Source: Natrinema halophilum
GTDB taxonomy: Archaea; Halobacteriota; Halobacteria; Halobacteriales; Natrialbaceae
Assembly: GCF_013402815.2 (NCBI RefSeq)
Contig: NZ_CP058601.1
Location: 558,001 to 622,000 of the forward strand
DNA length: 64,000 nucleotides
Reading direction: 5' to 3'
Positions 8,179 through 17,818 of the stretch are shown piece by piece. The notes under the pieces are model-generated. The model was not told where the DNA came from, did not search any database, and was given only the letters and a program-made list of their open reading frames with translations. The position numbers and the translations under genes were made by a program. Position 1 is the first letter of the stretch, and each line of letters opens with the position of its first letter.

Positions 8179-9954
8179 TCACTGTGCTCGAAGCCGCTCG
8201 AGCCGTTCGAGCGTGTCCGCATCCTCGGGAGACTTGTCAGATCGAACGCCCTGAAAGCGCGGAAACCGAAGCGCGTAGCCCGACGAATAGGTCGGCGAGG
8301 ATTGAATCTCCTCGTAGCCGACCTCGAAGACGACTGCGGGTTCTACGTCTACCTCCTGGCCTTCTTCGACCGTAACGTGGGGCTCGAGCAGTTCGGTGAG
8401 TTCGGCGAGTTTTTCGTCCGTGATTCCGGTCGCGACCTTGCCGACAGTCTCGAGGTCTTCACCCGCCCGAACGGACAGTTCGAAGGTGCCGAGGAACGTC
8501 GCGCGTCTGCCTTCGCCCCATTCGGCGCCCGTCACGACGCAGTCCAGCGTCTCGACGTCCGGTTTTCGTTTGCGCCAGTGCTTGCCCCGACGGCCCGGCG
8601 AATACGCTGCGTCGGGATTCTTGAGCATAATCCCCTCGTGGCCGGCCTGGAGCGCATCCGCGTCGATCGATTCGATCTCGTCGGGATCGCCGGTTTGCCA
8701 CAGGAGGGAGAGCCCCCGGATGTCGTCGTCATCGATGGTATCCGCGTCTGCGTCGGAGTCGACGAGCACCGACCGGAGTCGCTCGTGACGGGCCGAAAGC
8801 GGCTCCTCGAGCAGGTCTGCACCGTCGGCGTGCAGACAGTCGAAGAAGACCGGTCGGACGGTGACGTCCTCGCGAGCTTTCGCGACGTCGTGTTTCCGCC
8901 GAAATCGCTTGAGCACTTCCTGAAACGGCAACGGCGAGCCGTCGCCGTCGACCGCGACGACTTCCCCGTCGAGAATCGCGGGTTCCTCGAGCCTGTTCTC
9001 GGCGAACTCGACCACTTCGGGAAGCGCATCGGTGACGTCCTCCATGTTTCTCGAGAAGACGCAGGTTTCGCCCGATCCGCTACCGTCGAATGGGTCGTAG
9101 TGCAACTGAATTCGAGCCCCGTCGTATTTCCACTCGACGCCAGCCTCGTCCCACTCCTCGAGCGCGTCGGTCACCGTCCCCGCCTGGGCAAGCATCGCCT
9201 GAACGGGTCGACCCACCTCGAGGTCCATCGCGTCCACCCCCTCGACCCCTTCGTCCTTCGCCACCCGGGCTACCCGACCGTAGTCGTTCGAAACCTGCAG
9301 GGCGCGCTCGACCCGATCCACGGGAACGTCGAACGCGTCAGCGATCGCGTCTCGAACCGTTCCTTCGCCGACCCCGATGCGCATCTCGGAGAGGACGAGC
9401 CGAGCGAGGTATCGAGCTTCGTCGCTCGAACAGCGGTTGAACAGCCCGAAGAGCAGGGCGACCTTGCGATCCTGGCTGCCAGATCCCTCGGCGGCCGCAA
9501 GGTCGGAGAGCACGTCGAAGACCTCACGGACGGCGAGGTCGTCGCTGCGACCGGCTGTATCGCTATCATCGTCGGCATTTCCACCGCCACCGTTCACGAA
9601 GGCCCCCAGCCCTTGCTGGCCGCCGAAATCGTAGCCGGCCGCAACGTCTCCGATCTCGCCGACCGTCGCGAGGCGATCCTCGACGTCATCTGCGCGCACG
9701 TTCGTCCCCGCCGCACGGGCGATCGCTTCGTAACAGGTCCTCGGTCCGATGTCGAGCGTCGTCGAGTCCCAGGCAGGGAACACCCGCCCCTGAGCGAAAC
9801 GCGCGACTATCTCGAGGGTCTGCGGGCCTCTCTCCGCGCCATCGTCTGCGGTAGCCGCTTCCGAGAGCAGATCCCGGACGTGCACAACGGTCTCGAGGTC
9901 CGCGGTTTCGGCTTCGATCGTCCCGGCGTGCTCGGCGAACGTGGCGAACTCCAT
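8179..9954 (-). CDS. lig: ATP-dependent DNA ligase
   Basis: A 591-aa archaeal replicative DNA ligase joining nicks with ATP. The N-terminal DNA-binding domain (residues 1 to about 240) contains an acidic, glycine-rich insertion (FVNGGGGNADDDSD). The catalytic motif I, EWKYDGARIQLH, carries the adenylated lysine at about residue 280. Motif III-like VFSRNMEDVT, motif IV ILDGEVVAVD, motif V (HEGIMLKNP) and a C-terminal RFPRFQGVRSDK follow in order. The start at 9954 (MEFATFAEHA) fits the family; an extension upstream is out of family. It diverges from the GCS2-like gene across about 100 bases that hold both promoters. Confidence 0.96.
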   Translation of the reverse strand: MEFATFAEHAGTIEAETADLETVVHVRDLLSEAATADDGAERGPQTLEIVARFAQGRVFPAWDSTTLDIGPRTCYEAIARAAGTNVRADDVEDRLATVGEIGDVAAGYDFGGQQGLGAFVNGGGGNADDDSDTAGRSDDLAVREVFDVLSDLAAAEGSGSQDRKVALLFGLFNRCSSDEARYLARLVLSEMRIGVGEGTVRDAIADAFDVPVDRVERALQVSNDYGRVARVAKDEGVEGVDAMDLEVGRPVQAMLAQAGTVTDALEEWDEAGVEWKYDGARIQLHYDPFDGSGSGETCVFSRNMEDVTDALPEVVEFAENRLEEPAILDGEVVAVDGDGSPLPFQEVLKRFRRKHDVAKAREDVTVRPVFFDCLHADGADLLEEPLSARHERLRSVLVDSDADADTIDDDDIRGLSLLWQTGDPDEIESIDADALQAGHEGIMLKNPDAAYSPGRRGKHWRKRKPDVETLDCVVTGAEWGEGRRATFLGTFELSVRAGEDLETVGKVATGITDEKLAELTELLEPHVTVEEGQEVDVEPAVVFEVGYEEIQSSPTYSSGYALRFPRFQGVRSDKSPEDADTLERLERLRAQ

Positions 9955-10057
9955 CAGCGGAGTCTCGTTTCGGGGGAAGTAAAACCATTCTGAGACGCGA
10001 TCGAGCGGCGGTGATGGAAGCCAGTGTTTAAAGACATTCGCGTGCCCACAGGGAGGT

Positions 10058-11611
10058 ATGCCAGAGGAGGAACTCGCTGCTCGGGTTGCGGACGTGCTGG
10101 CCGTCGACGCCGCTGCCTTTCGTGAGCAGGCCGAGGAGGACGCCGAGGTTATCAAAGATGCCGTCGAGGAGGGGGTATTCGATAACCCGCAGGCGATCGT
10201 CGGCCTGGAGTACGAGTTCTACGCCGTCAAGGCCGACGACTGCACGTTGCGGCGAGTTCCACGACGACTGCTCGAGTTGATCGGTTTCGAAAAGGAACTC
10301 GGCTTGCACAACGCCGAAATGACGACTAGTCCGCAACCACTGAACGCTCCCGGGCTGGCTGCACAGGAGTCGGAAGTAAAAGCGCGCTTGCAGACGGCAC
10401 TCGACGTGACCCAGTCCGAGCGAATGCGACTCGTCAGCGATGCGCTCTGGACGATTCCGCCCGAGGGAGAGGAGGCGAGAACCTATCTCACTGACAGCAT
10501 CGAGCGAACCGCGCTCGCGGTCGACGGAACGGAACGAACGATCCGCATCGCCACCAACATGAGCGATTCGGCGCGCTATCACGCGATGGCCAACACGGCG
10601 AAGGCCGATTCCGCTGGAATGTGCATCGAGGCACCCCACGTCTCAGTACAGGCAGACACCGTCATGCCCGAAAGCCTCATCACGTCGATTCAACCGCACT
10701 ATCAGGTCCCCCACGCGCCCGACCTTCCCACCTACTTCAACTACGCACTGCGGATCGCCGGTCCGCTTCTCGCACTGGGCGTCAACTCCCCGTTCTTCCC
10801 CGCGGATCTCTACGACGACGACGCGTCCGCTGAGGAGATTCTCCGCGATGGCTGGATGGAACACCGAATCAGCGTCTTCGAAACCGTATTGAACGATCCC
10901 ACGACGGGCGACGGAAAGGTCCGCTTTCCGTTCGACATAGAGACCGTCGGGGAGGCGATCGATCGGATCGCCGCCGACGAGACGATCGTCCCGATGCCGG
11001 TCGAACCCGGCGAGCGCTTCGACGACCAGTTCCCACACTTCAGCCGCAAGCACGGCACCTACTGGCGGTGGATTCGGCCGGTGTTCGGCGGACCGACCCG
11101 GTCGGCCGCCAACGCTCGCATCGAATTTCGACCGATCCCCGCCCAACCGACGGTCCGTGATTCGGTGTCCTTCCTCGCCGCTTTCGCCGGCCTGATGGAG
11201 AGTCTGACCCGTCTCGAACATCCCGTCGTCGAACTCGATTGGCAGATCGCCCGGGAGAACTTCTACGCCGCGATGGCCGACGGTCTCGAGGCCGATCTGA
11301 CCTGGATCACCAACGACGGCAAGGAGACGACCGACGGCCTCGCACTCTACGAGGACCTCCTGGCCCACGCCGAGGACGGGTTGACGAACCGGGGACTAAG
11401 TGAGGAAGACGCCGCGAAGTACCTCTACCCGCTCCGCCGGCGCGTTCGCCAGGGAGTAACGCCGGCCAGCTGGAAGCGCGAGCACGTCCGGTCCGCGATC
11501 GACGGCGGTGCGGAGTTTGCCGCCGCGATCGAACGCATGCAACAGGAGTACGTCGCTCGACAGTCCGAGACGCTGCTCGAGGGTAGTTTCGCGGACTGGA
11601 TCGGCGAATAA
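10058..11611 (+). CDS. Glutamate-cysteine ligase (GCS2)-like protein
   Basis: A 517-aa protein of the GCS2 / carboxylate-amine ligase superfamily. Seen are IVGLEYEFYAV near residue 47 (the conserved glutamate strand that binds metal and substrate), HNAEMTTSPQ near residue 90, and NARIEFRPIPAQP near residue 350, which corresponds to the conserved arginine region. Haloarchaea make gamma-glutamylcysteine as their main thiol with a shorter GshA of this superfamily; this longer paralogue may have another substrate. It is monocistronic, divergent from the ligase gene. Confidence 0.65.
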   Translation: MPEEELAARVADVLAVDAAAFREQAEEDAEVIKDAVEEGVFDNPQAIVGLEYEFYAVKADDCTLRRVPRRLLELIGFEKELGLHNAEMTTSPQPLNAPGLAAQESEVKARLQTALDVTQSERMRLVSDALWTIPPEGEEARTYLTDSIERTALAVDGTERTIRIATNMSDSARYHAMANTAKADSAGMCIEAPHVSVQADTVMPESLITSIQPHYQVPHAPDLPTYFNYALRIAGPLLALGVNSPFFPADLYDDDASAEEILRDGWMEHRISVFETVLNDPTTGDGKVRFPFDIETVGEAIDRIAADETIVPMPVEPGERFDDQFPHFSRKHGTYWRWIRPVFGGPTRSAANARIEFRPIPAQPTVRDSVSFLAAFAGLMESLTRLEHPVVELDWQIARENFYAAMADGLEADLTWITNDGKETTDGLALYEDLLAHAEDGLTNRGLSEEDAAKYLYPLRRRVRQGVTPASWKREHVRSAIDGGAEFAAAIERMQQEYVARQSETLLEGSFADWIGE

Positions 11612-11648
11612 CGCTTCGAACGCCTCCATCGGTCGAAAAAGCGCTCGT

Positions 11649-13052
11649 CTACCGGGTCTTTGCCGGTTCGACGTTCTGATTCATCCTGAACAGGTTCTCC
11701 GGGTCGTACCGGGCCTTGATCTCGGTCAACCGCTCGTAGTTCACGCCGTAGCCGAGGTTCTCTTCGCCCTCGTCCTCGCTGATGAAGTTCACGTAGACAC
11801 CGACGGTCGCGTACGGGGCCATCGCGTCGAAGAACTCTCGAGACCAGGTAATGCACTCGTCGTCCATCGCGGGATCCTCCCAGCGCGTGTGGACGTTCAT
11901 CGCGTACTCGGCGTCGCGGTGCGGATACGCCGTGGCGTCCGCGGGAACTCGTCCCATCGCACCCCCGAGCTGTCCGAAGAAGATTTCGGAGAGCGGCGAC
12001 GGCAGATCTCGAGCGTACGCCACGACGGTATCGATGGCCTCATCGGGGATCTCGCTGAAGTTGTGCGACTTCCAGTAGTTCCGGGCACCCTCGGTGAGGA
12101 GCGGATCGAACGCTTGCTGGAACGCTGTGTACTGTCGCGGGCTGACGGTATCGGCGATCGGTTCGCCGTACTCCCGAACCGGAGCCAGTACTTCTTCGCC
12201 CTCAGCGACGTCCCCGGCGTAGAACGGGACCACGACGATCACGTCATCACCGTGGATGGTTTCGGGAAGGAACGGGAGCGGCGGTGCCTTGCGTAAGACG
12301 ACCCAGACGGTCGCTTCGTCGGGTGTGTCCTCGTTGAAGTCCCGGACGTGTCGCAACACGTCCGGCGCGTCCGCGCCGCGATAGACGATCATTCCGGCGA
12401 GCACTTCGGGACCGACTTCGTGGAGGGCGAACTCGAACGACGTGACGACGCCGAAGTTGCCGCCCCCGCCGCGGACCGCCCAGAAGAGATCGGGGTTTTC
12501 ATCTTCACTCGCGTGGCGCAGTTCGCCGTCAGCGGTGACGATGTCGACGGAGCGCAGGTTATCCACGGTCAATCCGTAGTTGCGCGTGATCCAGCCGAAC
12601 CCGCCGCCGAGCGTGAGGCCTGCGACCCCGGTCGTCGAGTTGATCCCGAGCGGCGTCGCCAGTCCGAACGCTTGTGTTTTGTGATCGAAATCAGCGAGGG
12701 TTGCCCCCGGCTCGACTCGAGCCGTCCGTTCCGCTGGATCGACGCGAACCGACCGCATGGCCGAGAGATCGAGCATCAGTCCGTCGTCACAGACTGCGTT
12801 CCCCGCGATGTTGTGTCCAGCGCCGTGGATCGCGAGCAACATATCGTGCTCACGGGCGAAGGTCACCGCCGCAATCACGTCCGAAACACCCATCGCTCGA
12901 ACGATGAGCGCCGGCCGCCGGTCGATCATGCCGTTCCAGATCGCCCGAGCGTCGTCGTAGCCGAAATCCCCCGGGAGAAATACCTCGCCTCGAAGCCCCT
13001 CGCTGAGACCGTCAATAGCACCGTCGTCTATGGGTGTGGTAATCATAGACAT
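11649..13052 (-). CDS. FAD-linked oxidoreductase (berberine-bridge type)
   Basis: A 467-aa flavoprotein of the PCMH-type FAD-binding/BBE family. Residues about 40-210 form the FAD domain: the segment AIHGAGHNIAGNAV carries the histidine that usually holds FAD covalently, and GVAGLTLGGGFGWITR the pyrophosphate loop; the second covalent cysteine of bicovalent members is not obvious. The C-terminal BBE segment (VNYERLTEIKARYDPENLF) is present. These enzymes oxidise sugars, alcohols or alkaloids. It is divergently arranged with a close paralogue at 13309, both apparently using the 256-base interval between them. Confidence 0.9.
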   Translation of the reverse strand: MSMITTPIDDGAIDGLSEGLRGEVFLPGDFGYDDARAIWNGMIDRRPALIVRAMGVSDVIAAVTFAREHDMLLAIHGAGHNIAGNAVCDDGLMLDLSAMRSVRVDPAERTARVEPGATLADFDHKTQAFGLATPLGINSTTGVAGLTLGGGFGWITRNYGLTVDNLRSVDIVTADGELRHASEDENPDLFWAVRGGGGNFGVVTSFEFALHEVGPEVLAGMIVYRGADAPDVLRHVRDFNEDTPDEATVWVVLRKAPPLPFLPETIHGDDVIVVVPFYAGDVAEGEEVLAPVREYGEPIADTVSPRQYTAFQQAFDPLLTEGARNYWKSHNFSEIPDEAIDTVVAYARDLPSPLSEIFFGQLGGAMGRVPADATAYPHRDAEYAMNVHTRWEDPAMDDECITWSREFFDAMAPYATVGVYVNFISEDEGEENLGYGVNYERLTEIKARYDPENLFRMNQNVEPAKTR

Positions 13053-13308
13053 TGTCCTTCACAGGTACTACGCCTCGCTAGAGCTTATAGTACCACATAA
13101 TTAATAATTAAGATAGCTCTGCCCACGGAGAGAGACTCGAGAGTTGGCGCGTCAGCGCGTGGCTCGGTCCGACAGAATCAGTGCGTTCCTCGGCCACCCA
13201 TGAGTCTCGTGATCCGAGCAACCGGCGCGGAAACGAACATATCTCCCCGACTGATCATCGTGTTAGATTGACTACTGTTTTATCTTCGGCAACAATCTAC
13301 TGTGTGGT
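13053..13308. promoter_or_regulatory. Shared intergenic region between divergent FAD oxidoreductases
   Basis: This 256-base interval lies between two divergently transcribed paralogous flavoprotein genes and must contain both promoters. The part at 13082-13118, next to the minus-strand gene, is strongly AT-rich (taccacataattaataatt), as expected for a TATA box/BRE region. Confidence 0.5.
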
Positions 13309-14742
13309 ATGGGAACAGCACACAGGCAAGAGGGGGATGCGGCGTTCCACCAGCTGCCGAGCGACGACGTGCGGTCCTTCGTCGCTGGATTTCGCGGCGA
13401 CGTGGTGTCCCCGTCCGACGAGGAGTACGACGCCGCTCGAGCGATCTGGAACGGCATGATCGAGCGGTTTCCGGCGCTCGTCGCGCGCTGCGCCGGCGTC
13501 GCCGACGTCGTCGCGGCGGTGACGTTCGCCAGGGAGCACGACCTGCCGCTCGCCGTGCGAGGCGGCGGGCACAACGTGGCCGGGACGGCCGTCTGCGACG
13601 GCGGGATCGTAGTCGATCTCACGGAGATGAACGGCGTCCGGGTCAATCGCCAGGCGAGGACCGTCTTCGCCGAAGGCGGCGCGACGCTGGGTGACGTCGA
13701 CCGTGAAACGCAGTTATTTGGGCTTGCGACGCCCCTGGGGGCGGTGTCGCAGACTGGGATCGCCGGGTTGACCCTCAACGGCGGCTACGGTCACCTGACT
13801 CGTGAGTACGGACTGGCACTTGACAATTTGGTCAGCGTCGATATCGTGACGGCAGATGGGACGGTACGAACCGCCAGCGAAAAGCGGAACGAAGACCTGT
13901 TCTGGGCGGTCCGCGGCGGGGGCGGCAACTTCGGTGTCGTCACGTCGTTCGAGTACGCCCTCCACGAGGTCGGTCCGGAAGTGTACGCGTTCTTCGTCTG
14001 GTTCCACGCCGACGAGGCCGACGCGGCATTGGCGGCCTTCCACGAGTGGACCGAGACCGCGCCGCGAGACGCGGGCGTTCTCGCGTTCACTGCCCACATC
14101 CCCGATCTCGAGGAATTCCCCGAGGAGACGTGGGGCGAACCGGCAATCGCGTTCCTCGGTTCCGCCCGCGGCGAGTCGGCTACCGACGGCGATGTCTTCG
14201 GATCGCTCCGCGAGGTCGCGACGCCCATCGCCGATATGAGCGGGCCCATTGCCTACGTCGACCTCCAGTCGATGCTCGACGAGGACTACCCGGATGGGCT
14301 ACGGTACTACTGGAAGTCGATCTTCCTCACGGAACTCACCGACGAGGTATTCGACCGCATGGTTCGGTACAACGAATCGACCCCGTCGGCGCTGTCGACG
14401 ATCGACATCTGGCACCTCGGCGACGCGGTCGCTGACGTTCCGCGGGACGCGACCGCGTTCTGGCATCGGGACAAGCCGTACATGCTCACCGTCGAGGCGA
14501 ACTGGGAGGAACCGGAGGACGACGACGCGAACGTGAACTGGGCTCGCGAGGTGTTCGCCGACGTTCAGGCGCTGCCAGTCGCCTCTGGCCGCTACGGAAA
14601 CTTCCCGGGACTGAACGAAGACCCCGTGAAACTGCTCTACGGCGACAACTACGACCGACTGGTCGAGGTGAAGACGAAGTACGACCCGGAGAACCTGTTC
14701 CAGTCGAACGCTACCGTTCCACCACGATCCGGAGTCGACTGA
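13309..14742 (+). CDS. FAD-linked oxidoreductase (berberine-bridge type), paralogue
   Basis: A 477-aa paralogue of the neighbouring divergent enzyme with the same layout: AVRGGGHNVAGTAV with the presumed covalent-FAD histidine, GIAGLTLNGGYGHLTR as pyrophosphate loop, and the BBE tail DNYDRLVEVKTKYDPENLF. The two share long identical stretches such as LFWAVRGGGGNFGVVTSFE, so they come from a duplication followed by inversion. The stop codon overlaps the start of the SnoaL-like gene (TGATGG), so the two are probably co-transcribed. Confidence 0.9.
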   Translation: MGTAHRQEGDAAFHQLPSDDVRSFVAGFRGDVVSPSDEEYDAARAIWNGMIERFPALVARCAGVADVVAAVTFAREHDLPLAVRGGGHNVAGTAVCDGGIVVDLTEMNGVRVNRQARTVFAEGGATLGDVDRETQLFGLATPLGAVSQTGIAGLTLNGGYGHLTREYGLALDNLVSVDIVTADGTVRTASEKRNEDLFWAVRGGGGNFGVVTSFEYALHEVGPEVYAFFVWFHADEADAALAAFHEWTETAPRDAGVLAFTAHIPDLEEFPEETWGEPAIAFLGSARGESATDGDVFGSLREVATPIADMSGPIAYVDLQSMLDEDYPDGLRYYWKSIFLTELTDEVFDRMVRYNESTPSALSTIDIWHLGDAVADVPRDATAFWHRDKPYMLTVEANWEEPEDDDANVNWAREVFADVQALPVASGRYGNFPGLNEDPVKLLYGDNYDRLVEVKTKYDPENLFQSNATVPPRSGVD

Positions 14743-15236
14743 TGGACCGATCCTCGTCGATCGAGACCGGTGAAACCGCAGAGGATCCGGGGGTGTCGAC
14801 GATCGAAACACGCAACGAACGACTCGTTCGGGACTACTTCGCAGCCGTCTGGAACGGCGGTGACCTCGAGGCGCTCGACACCGACGCGGTGAACGACGAC
14901 TACGTGCTTCACCACGGAACCGACGACGCGTATACGGTCGACGAATTGCGGACGGCATGGGCCGACTGGTACGAGGCGTTTCCGGACTTGCGAAACGAGA
15001 TCGAAGACGTGATCCCGACGGCCGACCGGGTCGTCGTACGGTACCGTTTTTCGGGGACCCACCGGGCCACGGTTTTCGACATTCCGCCGACGAGGAACGA
15101 AGTCGAAACGGCCGGCATTGTCGTTTTCAGCGTGGAGGACGGTCAGATGTCTGAAGCGTGGGCGCTCGACGACGTTGACGGACTCCGCTCACGGCTCGGT
15201 GCTCGTCGAGTCGTCGCGAGACGATCTGACTCGTGA
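14742..15236 (+). CDS. SnoaL-like ester cyclase family protein
   Basis: A 164-aa protein with the SnoaL/ester-cyclase fold (NTF2-like), recognised by NERLVRDYFAAVWNGGDLEAL, the central WADWYEAFPDLRNEI, and the C-terminal VFSVEDGQMSEAWALDD. Family members cyclise polyketides or hydrolyse small molecules; many are of unknown substrate. It overlaps the upstream FAD oxidoreductase by one base, which suggests a two-gene unit acting on the same small molecule. Confidence 0.8.
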   Translation: MDRSSSIETGETAEDPGVSTIETRNERLVRDYFAAVWNGGDLEALDTDAVNDDYVLHHGTDDAYTVDELRTAWADWYEAFPDLRNEIEDVIPTADRVVVRYRFSGTHRATVFDIPPTRNEVETAGIVVFSVEDGQMSEAWALDDVDGLRSRLGARRVVARRSDS

Positions 15237-15292
15237 TACCTCGTTCGCCGCGGCCGAAAGCGATTAAGTAGCCTCGCTCGAGAGTTGTGCGT

Positions 15293-16285
15293 ATGGTAAC
15301 CTTCCTCTCCGGGGGCACAGGGACGCCGAAGCTGTTAGACGGTGCAGCTGCCGCGTTCTCGCCGGAGGAGACCACGGTCGTCGCCAATACGGGCGACGAC
15401 ATCGAACTCGGCGGACTCATCGTTTCGCCGGACGTCGATACGCTGCTGTTCCAGGGTGGTGGTGTTCTCGATCGGGAGACGTGGTGGGGAATCGACGGTG
15501 ATACGCATCGAACCAACTCGGCGCTGATGGACATCGCTGAGGCCGCGGGTCTCTCAACGGGACCGCAGTATCTTCCCGAGGAGAAGCAAACCGAGAGCCG
15601 ACGGCTCGCGAACTGGCGACGGTTCTCTGGCGTCGCCGAATTTATGACGATCGGCGACCGCGACCGAGCCATCCACATCACGCGGACGAGTCTCATAGAC
15701 GAGGGCCAGCTGCTCGACGAGGTAACTCAGCGCCTCGCCGGCGCGTTCGGACTGACCATCGATCTGATTCCGATGAGCAATGATCCTGTCGCCAGCCTCG
15801 TTCATACGGATCGGGGCCTCATGCACTTTCAGGAATACTGGATCGGCCACAATGGCGAGCCGACCGTCAACACCGTCGAGTTCCGGGGCTCTTCGGAAGC
15901 CGAACCCGCACCGGGCGTGCTCAACGCGCTCGAGGAGACCGTCGTCATCGGCCCTTCGAACCCGGTCACCAGCATCGGTCCGATGCTCGCGCTGCCGGGC
16001 GTAGCAGACGCACTCGCTCAAACGACCGTCGTCGCCGTCTCGCCATTCCTCGGCGACGAAGCATTCTCCGGGCCGGCAAAGAATCTCATGGATGCGGTCA
16101 ACGCTGAACCGAATACTGAGGGGCTGGCCACGGCTTATCCGTTCGCGGATGTATTCGTGATCGACGACGACGACGATGCTCACTTCGACCGGCCGACTGT
16201 CCGTACCGACATCGAAATCAACTCCCGCGAGGATGCAAACCGCGTAATTCGCGCGGTCCAGAGTGCCATCGCGCGCGTGAGCTGA
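15293..16285 (+). CDS. cofD: 2-phospho-L-lactate transferase (coenzyme F420 synthesis)
   Basis: A 330-aa CofD, which transfers the phospholactyl (or phosphoenolpyruvyl) group from the guanylylated precursor to the deazaflavin Fo during F420 synthesis. The start [17 protein letters not shown] is diagnostic, followed by [14 protein letters not shown] and, later, [18 protein letters not shown] two codons upstream (15287) could also serve. It is followed after two bases by the Dus-like gene, so the two form an operon. Confidence 0.96.
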   Translation: MVTFLSGGTGTPKLLDGAAAAFSPEETTVVANTGDDIELGGLIVSPDVDTLLFQGGGVLDRETWWGIDGDTHRTNSALMDIAEAAGLSTGPQYLPEEKQTESRRLANWRRFSGVAEFMTIGDRDRAIHITRTSLIDEGQLLDEVTQRLAGAFGLTIDLIPMSNDPVASLVHTDRGLMHFQEYWIGHNGEPTVNTVEFRGSSEAEPAPGVLNALEETVVIGPSNPVTSIGPMLALPGVADALAQTTVVAVSPFLGDEAFSGPAKNLMDAVNAEPNTEGLATAYPFADVFVIDDDDDAHFDRPTVRTDIEINSREDANRVIRAVQSAIARVS

Positions 16286-16287
16286 CA

Positions 16288-17046
16288 ATGGTTCCACCTC
16301 TGTCGTTTTCACCGTCGCTCGCGCTCGCAAGTCTCAGCGGCGAAGCGGACGCAGAGTGGGCCCGTGCGGGCGCAGAACATGCGGGTGCTGCGTTCCTCGG
16401 TGGAATCGCCCTCGACGCGGATTCACGGGCCGCCGCTCGCGAGCTCGTCGAACGCGACCGTAACGAGTTCCTTCCGGACGATCCCCTCGCGTTCATCGAC
16501 CGCCAGCTCGAGGCACTGGCCGACGTCCCGATTCAGCCGGCATTCAACGTCCGGAGCGCGACCGCCGAACCGGTGGCCCAGGCCGCTCGCGTCTGCCGGG
16601 ATCACGAGGCCTATCTCGAGATCAACGCTCACTGCCGTCAGGACGAACTCTGCATCGTCGGCTGCGGAGAGACGCTCTTACAGGACGGACCACGCCTTAC
16701 CGACTACGTCGACCAGGCGGCAAGCACTGGCGCCACCGTCGGCGTAAAAGTTCGCGCGGAAGTTCCGGGCATCGACCTCCCGGACCTGGCCCGAAGTCTC
16801 GAACTCGCGGGTGCCGACTTCATTCACGTCGACGCGATGGATACCGAGTCAGTTATCGCGGACGTCGTCGACGCAACTGACCTCTTCGTTATCGCCAACA
16901 ACGGCGTCCGCGACGAGGATACTGTTCACGAATACCTCGAGTACGGTGCCGATGCTGTCAGCGTCGGCCGGCCGAGCGACAACCCCGCCGTTCTCGCACG
17001 TGTCGGCGCGGCCGTCGATCGAAAACCGGGCCTCGAGACGATCTGA
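16288..17046 (+). CDS. Dihydrouridine-synthase-related (beta/alpha)8 protein
   Basis: A 252-aa TIM-barrel protein related to tRNA-dihydrouridine synthases and dihydroorotate dehydrogenases (the archaeal MJ0144-type group). Visible are EINAHCRQDELCIVGCGE (a cysteine-containing active-site-like region near residue 115), GVKVRAEVPG, and VIANNGVRDEDTVHEYLEYGADAVSVGRPS, the phosphate-binding end of the barrel. In archaea this group often sits beside cofD, as here. Whether it modifies tRNA or serves another flavin reaction is not settled by sequence. Confidence 0.75.
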   Translation: MVPPLSFSPSLALASLSGEADAEWARAGAEHAGAAFLGGIALDADSRAAARELVERDRNEFLPDDPLAFIDRQLEALADVPIQPAFNVRSATAEPVAQAARVCRDHEAYLEINAHCRQDELCIVGCGETLLQDGPRLTDYVDQAASTGATVGVKVRAEVPGIDLPDLARSLELAGADFIHVDAMDTESVIADVVDATDLFVIANNGVRDEDTVHEYLEYGADAVSVGRPSDNPAVLARVGAAVDRKPGLETI

Positions 17047-17196
17047 CGGGAGCCATTGCTCGGAAACGGGTGATCCAGGCGTATTTCCGGGCCTGAATTC
17101 GAACCGACGGTGAGCAAAACTCGACAGCGCGATAGCCGGGACCAATCGTTTTATCCTTCTCGTCGTCAATCCCCAAACGATTGCCTGATCGCTCCT

Positions 17197-17634
17197 ATGA
17201 ACAATCCGATCGATATTCTGCTGGTGGAGCCAAACCCGGGAGATACCCGTCTCTTTACGGAATCGTTCGGCGAGGCGAATCTCACAAACAGCGTCCACAC
17301 CGTTGCCGATGGGGAGGCTGCACTCGATTTCGTTCATCAACGCGGAGACTACGAAGACAAACCCGATCCGGATCTCATCCTGCTCGAACCCCAGCTTCCC
17401 GGAAAAAGCGGGATCGATGTGCTCTCCACCCTGAAAAATGAGCCCTCCCTCCAAGAAATTCCGGTCGTGGCACTCACGAGTTCCGAAATCGGCGAAGAAA
17501 TCGTCAAATCCCACGGCATCGACGCCGATCACTACAGTCGGAAGCCGGTCGAACCAAATGACTTCCTCGAGTTCGTCCAGGAAATAGAGGAGTTCTGGCT
17601 GACGATCGTTCAACAGGAATCGATGAACGAGTAA
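17197..17634 (+). CDS. Receiver-domain protein with glutamate at the phospho-acceptor site
   Basis: A 145-aa stand-alone receiver (CheY-like) protein. The strand that normally ends in the phosphorylated aspartate reads DLILLEPQLPG, with glutamate in its place, and the first acidic pair reads LLVEPNPGDT instead of the usual LLVEDNPGD. The conserved threonine/serine (VALTSSE) and lysine (YSRKPVEPNDF) are kept. Glu commonly mimics phospho-Asp, so the protein may be locked in an active state. I chose the ATG at 17197, 62 codons short of no family sequence being lost. It interrupts the F420-linked cluster. Confidence 0.85.
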   Translation: MNNPIDILLVEPNPGDTRLFTESFGEANLTNSVHTVADGEAALDFVHQRGDYEDKPDPDLILLEPQLPGKSGIDVLSTLKNEPSLQEIPVVALTSSEIGEEIVKSHGIDADHYSRKPVEPNDFLEFVQEIEEFWLTIVQQESMNE

Positions 17635-17818
17635 CTGCTTGACGGGCGACGCCTGTTCGGAAACCTGTCTCGGAACCAGTCTCCTTTCGGTTCCTCCCTC
17701 GGCGATCGACCTCTCGTCGTGCGATCGGATTCTCTTCCAGTTAGTTCGGTGAAACTGAATTCACCACCGCGACCACCGCTACCCGGTGGCAACGAGGGGG
17801 AACCGTTGGACTACAGCA

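Noticed and set aside
8302-9993. Long plus-strand open frame of 563 codons
   Set aside because: It is antisense to the DNA ligase gene, whose motifs are certain; long antisense frames are common in GC-rich haloarchaeal DNA.
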